Shown here: piece after piece, positions 6,712-9,777 of the stretch
How positions within the stretch are numbered: the stretch's first letter is position 1
How the letters are laid out: the number at the start of each line of letters is the position of its first letter
Source: Rhodospirillales bacterium
GTDB taxonomy: Bacteria; Pseudomonadota; Alphaproteobacteria; Acetobacterales; Acetobacteraceae
Assembly: GCA_025352915.1 (NCBI GenBank)
Contig: JANXSA010000445.1
Coordinates: 1 to 9,777 of the forward strand
DNA length: 9,777 nt
Reading direction: 5' to 3'
Made by a program: the position numbers and the translations under genes
Notes under the pieces: model-generated
Databases searched by the model: none
What the model was told of the DNA's origin: nothing
Seen by the model: the letters and a program-made list of their open reading frames with translations, nothing else

Positions 6712-8055
6712 ATGCGCATTTCCCGCGGCGACAACACGCCGGACAACGCGGCATTGATCGGTTTCACCAATCTGCGCCGGGCGCGCACCACGCGGCCGAT
6801 GGTGATCGAGCGCGGGCGCGGCATCTTCGTGATTGACGAGAACGGGCGCGAGTTCATCGAGGGCACCGCGACGTTTTATTGCGCGGCGCTGGGGTTTTCC
6901 GACGAAGACCTGATCGAGGCGGCGATCCGGCAGATGCGCAACCTGCCGGCCTATGCCTCCGGGGTTTACCGCACGGTGCCCGCTGCGCTGGCGCTGGGCG
7001 AGAAGCTGGCGGCGATGGCGCCGATGAAGGACGCGCGCGTGGCGTTTGCCTCGACGGGGTCGGAGGCGAACGATTTCCTGATCAAGTTCATGCGCTTTCG
7101 CAATGCCTATCTGGGCGAACCCAAGCGCACCAAGGTGATCGCCCGCGCCGGCAGCTATCACGGCGGCACCATGGCGACGGCGGCACTGGGCGGGTTTCCC
7201 GGCACCGCGGCGGCGTTCAACCTGCCGATGGATGATGCGCTGACGGTCAGCCAGCCGGATTTTGTCAACGCGGCACTGCAGGGCGAGAGCGAGGCGGAGT
7301 TCACCGGGCGCATGCTGCTGGAGGTCGAGCAGACGATCGAGCGGGCGGGCCCGGAGACGGTGGGGGCGATGATCCTTGATCCCGTCTCGTATTCCGCCGG
7401 ATGCGTGCTGCCGCCCGACGGCTACATGACCGGCCTGCGCGCGATGCTGGACCGCTACGGGATCCAGATGTTCGACGACGAGGTGATCACCGGGTTCTGC
7501 CGCACCGGGCACATGTTCGCCGCCGAGACCTTCGGCTTCACGCCGGACTGCATGAGCCTGGCCAAGGCGCTGTCGGCGGCGTACCAGCCGATTTCGGCCA
7601 TCGTGATGTCTGGCGAATTCTACGATGTGCTGGAGCGTGCGTCGGATGTGATCGGCACCATGCCGCATGCCGCGACCTATTCCGGCCATCCCGTCGCCGC
7701 GGCGGTGGCGCTGCGGATGCTGGAGATCATCGAGGAGCGCGACCTGCTGGGCCATGTTCGCACCGTCGGGCCGCGGTTGCAGCGGCACATCCATTCCTTC
7801 GCCGGGCATGAGCTGGTCTTCAACACCCGCGCCGTCGGGCTCGGCGGTGCGGTGCAGCTCCGCCCGATCCCCAGCCAGCCCGGCGCGCGCGGCCAGGCGA
7901 TGCTGCAGGCGATGATGGACCAGGGGCTGTTGCTGCGGGTCGTTGGCGACACCATCAACTTTGCCCCGCCGCTGATTATCACCGCGGCCGAAATCGACGA
8001 GATGATGCGGCGCTTCACCGCCGCGATTGAAACCCTGCCGCGCGAGGTCGTCTGA
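6712..8055 (+). CDS. Class III PLP-dependent aminotransferase
   Basis: This 447-residue protein is full length for the class III (acetylornithine/omega-amino acid) aminotransferase fold. Landmarks in order: STGSEAND at 114 (phosphate-binding Gly-Ser), GSYHGGT with Tyr149-His150 (aromatic stacking on PLP), FDDEVITGF with Asp256 (pairs with the pyridine nitrogen), and SLAKALSAAYQPI with Lys285 as the PLP lysine. It also has ATYSGHPVAAA and a C-terminal DTINFAPPLIIT segment. The enzyme moves an amino group from an amine or omega-amino acid to an oxo-acid; the substrate cannot be read from sequence. The ATG at 6712 follows AGGCGAGG at good spacing. Its TGA overlaps the next ATG (TGATG), so the two genes are translationally coupled. 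The partner suggests a substrate arising in amide or amine breakdown. Confidence 0.93.
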   Translation: MRISRGDNTPDNAALIGFTNLRRARTTRPMVIERGRGIFVIDENGREFIEGTATFYCAALGFSDEDLIEAAIRQMRNLPAYASGVYRTVPAALALGEKLAAMAPMKDARVAFASTGSEANDFLIKFMRFRNAYLGEPKRTKVIARAGSYHGGTMATAALGGFPGTAAAFNLPMDDALTVSQPDFVNAALQGESEAEFTGRMLLEVEQTIERAGPETVGAMILDPVSYSAGCVLPPDGYMTGLRAMLDRYGIQMFDDEVITGFCRTGHMFAAETFGFTPDCMSLAKALSAAYQPISAIVMSGEFYDVLERASDVIGTMPHAATYSGHPVAAAVALRMLEIIEERDLLGHVRTVGPRLQRHIHSFAGHELVFNTRAVGLGGAVQLRPIPSQPGARGQAMLQAMMDQGLLLRVVGDTINFAPPLIITAAEIDEMMRRFTAAIETLPREVV

Positions 8056-9777
8056 TGTTGAAGCTCACGGGCTATGCCGATCGCTTCTCGGTTCGGGCCG
8101 GCGGCGCAATCGCGCTGAAGGTTTCGGCGAGCCATGCCGAGTATCGCGCGGATCTCGTGCGCATCCGCAGCGCCGATCCCAATCCGGCGGGGCCGGGGAT
8201 GAAGATGGAGCCGGTGGCGGCGGCGTTTGCCGGCAGTTATCCCGGCCGGGTGCAGGCGATCCATAACGGGTCCTGGGCCGAGATTCCATGCGGCAGGCTT
8301 TCGCTCGATATCGACTGGACATTTTCGATCCGGGTGCAGCCCTGGCTGCTGGATGGGCGGGCGCAGGCGGTACTGGCGTGGGACGGGGTTTGCCTGCTGG
8401 CAACGGCGCAGGGGGCGGTGCTGCTTGTGGGCGGGCAGGAGTGCCGCGTCGATGCGCCGATGATCGAGCGGCGCTGGTATGAGCTGCGGCTGGTTGTCTC
8501 GGCCGATGGCGTGCGGCTGATCCAGCACAAATTACATCGGGATTGGGGGGCGGAGGGCGACGGTACGGCAGGCCTTGCCGTTACTCTTCCGGTGCCGAAG
8601 CGCTTGGTTCTCGCCGCCGATATCAATGGTGGCGCGCATCCGTGCCGCGATCATTTCAACGGGCGCCTTGAGCATCCGATGATCCTGCACGGAAGTTTCG
8701 ATGGCGCGACGCCGCTGGAGCCGACCCAGTTGCCGCGCACCGCGCTGCATGCGTGGTGGGATTTCGCCATCGGCATGGCGGGGGACGGGATCACCGATCG
8801 CGGTCCGCACCGGCTGCACGGGCGCCTGGTCAACCTGCCGACGCGGGCCAGCCGCGGGGCGTTCTGGACCGGCGACGAGATGCGCTGGCGTGACGCACCG
8901 GAGCAGTATGCCGCCATCCACTTCCATGCCGACGATCTCTATGACGCCGCATGGGACGCTGATTTCTCCTATGCCGTGCCTGCGGATTTGCCGAGCGGGG
9001 TCTATGGTGTGCGGCTGCGCGCCGGCACTGACGAAGACATCATCCCGTTCTTCGTGTTGCCGCCGCCGGGCACCGCCACGGCCAAGGTGGCGCTGCTGTT
9101 CCCGACCTACACCTACCAGGTCTATGCCAATTACGATCGCGGCAACTTCGACGCCGCGTATCGCGCCCGGCGGGCGGATTGGGGCAGCTATCCGAATCAT
9201 CCAGCGGAGCACAAGGAGTATGGGCTTTCCACCTATGACTGGCACGCCGATGGCTCCGGCGTGGCGCTGTCGTCGATGCGCCGGCCGATGCTGACTTTCC
9301 GGCCCGGCCAGGTCGCCTATCCAGACCAGCGCGGCTCCGGGTTGCGCCACTTCCCGGCCGACATGCACCTGGCCGCCTGGCTCGACGCCATGGGCATCGC
9401 CTGGGACGCCATCACCGACCATGACATCGAAGCCGAGGGCGTCGGCCTGTTGGCGCGTTACAAGACCGTGCTGACCGGTTCGCACCCGGAATATCACAGC
9501 CTCGGCACGCTCGACGCGCTGCGCGACTACACCGCAAGCGGCGGCCGGCTGGTCTATCTCGGCGGCAACGGATTCTACTGGCGCGTGGCGGTCAGCGCCG
9601 AGGTGCCGGACGTGCTGGAACTGCGCCGCACCGAGTCCGGCACGCGTGCCTGGGCCGCCGACAATGGCGAGTATTTCCACGCTTTTGACGGCGGCTATGG
9701 CGGGCTGTGGCGGCGTCAGGATCGCGCGCCGCAAAAGCTCGCCGGCGTCGGGTTTTCCGCCCAGGGACGGTTCGAGG
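8055..9777 (+). CDS. N,N-dimethylformamidase large (beta) subunit family protein, 3' end outside window
   Basis: A continuous frame of 574 codons runs to the window end with no stop. It matches the N,N-dimethylformamidase beta-subunit family: an N-terminal beta-rich, LamG-like part (to about residue 220), then the family core with LPSGVYGVRLRAG, IIPFFVLPP, LFPTYTYQVYANY, EYGLSTYDWH, RGSGLRHFPADMHLAAWLDAMGI, LTGSHPEYHS and GGRLVYLGGNGFYWR. The known enzyme hydrolyses DMF to dimethylamine and formate with a mononuclear iron held by two Tyr and one Glu. By motif and spacing, Tyr352 or Tyr354, Tyr394 and Glu479 are candidates here; this assignment is from memory. The family member is usually about 760 residues, so roughly 190 are missing. 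No small (alpha) subunit gene precedes it. The actual amide substrate is unknown, as many homologues are not DMF enzymes. Confidence 0.85.
   Translation, partial: MLKLTGYADRFSVRAGGAIALKVSASHAEYRADLVRIRSADPNPAGPGMKMEPVAAAFAGSYPGRVQAIHNGSWAEIPCGRLSLDIDWTFSIRVQPWLLDGRAQAVLAWDGVCLLATAQGAVLLVGGQECRVDAPMIERRWYELRLVVSADGVRLIQHKLHRDWGAEGDGTAGLAVTLPVPKRLVLAADINGGAHPCRDHFNGRLEHPMILHGSFDGATPLEPTQLPRTALHAWWDFAIGMAGDGITDRGPHRLHGRLVNLPTRASRGAFWTGDEMRWRDAPEQYAAIHFHADDLYDAAWDADFSYAVPADLPSGVYGVRLRAGTDEDIIPFFVLPPPGTATAKVALLFPTYTYQVYANYDRGNFDAAYRARRADWGSYPNHPAEHKEYGLSTYDWHADGSGVALSSMRRPMLTFRPGQVAYPDQRGSGLRHFPADMHLAAWLDAMGIAWDAITDHDIEAEGVGLLARYKTVLTGSHPEYHSLGTLDALRDYTASGGRLVYLGGNGFYWRVAVSAEVPDVLELRRTESGTRAWAADNGEYFHAFDGGYGGLWRRQDRAPQKLAGVGFSAQGRFE

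Noticed and set aside
6566..6754. N-terminal extension of the glutathione transferase (about 63 more residues from 6754)
   Set aside because: The added residues resemble no GST N-terminus and overlap the aminotransferase start. The ATG at 6565 has a ribosome binding site and gives the canonical MNIELWTWNTPNG.
6562..7809. 415-codon minus-strand open frame
   Set aside because: It lies antisense to the aminotransferase, whose motifs are unambiguous. Long shadow frames are common at this GC content, and its Arg/His-rich composition is not protein-like.
8532..9734. 400-codon minus-strand open frame
   Set aside because: It is a shadow of the DMFase-family gene, which is continuous from 8055 to the window end with clear family motifs.

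Overview
The window comes from a GC-rich bacterium, probably an alphaproteobacterium; a Rhodospirillales/Acetobacteraceae-like host is a guess from base composition, the CRISPR repeat type and the style of the chromosomal genes. It falls into two unlike halves. Positions 1 to about 5733 are a mosaic of broken mobile and defence DNA. Positions 5734 to 9777 are tidy, intact chromosomal genes.

Left half: two different type I-E adaptation modules lie head to head. A cas2e start and a cas1e C-terminal fragment are on the minus strand (1-364). A second cas1e C-terminal fragment and a complete cas2e are on the plus strand (358-1048). Both cas1 genes have lost about the first 200 codons and meet within a few bases of each other. 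Downstream of the plus-strand cas2e come a short leader with a recognisable promoter and a type I-E CRISPR array (1098-2076). It has 14 good repeats, one broken terminal repeat and 14 spacers on a strict 61-bp period. The period is broken once, by a 107-bp insertion with imperfect terminal inverted repeats and a CTAG repeated at each edge. Removing it restores a 32-bp spacer exactly. No interference genes (cas3, cas8e, cse2, cas7, cas5, cas6e) are in the window.

Beyond the array are an open-ended fragment of a Toprim/primase-like protein (plus strand), fragments of two phage-virion-like proteins (minus strand), an IS3-family transposase remnant whose catalytic Glu reads as Lys, and a tyrosine recombinase. 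The recombinase has lost its N-terminus and is frameshifted at a GGGGAA hexanucleotide tract. It ends three bases from the 3' end of an intact tRNA-Ser(GCT), the usual layout of an element integrated at a tRNA gene, so 5734 is the likely island/chromosome boundary.

Right half: after the tRNA comes a YfcG-like glutathione S-transferase (minus strand). Diverging from it is a two-gene operon (plus strand): a class III aminotransferase whose stop overlaps the start of a protein of the N,N-dimethylformamidase large-subunit family, which runs off the window end.

The left half reads as a degraded integration hot spot. Because several gene-truncating junctions are inverted and show only a few bases of microhomology, an assembly or amplification chimera has to be excluded before the cas1-cas1 arrangement is taken as real.
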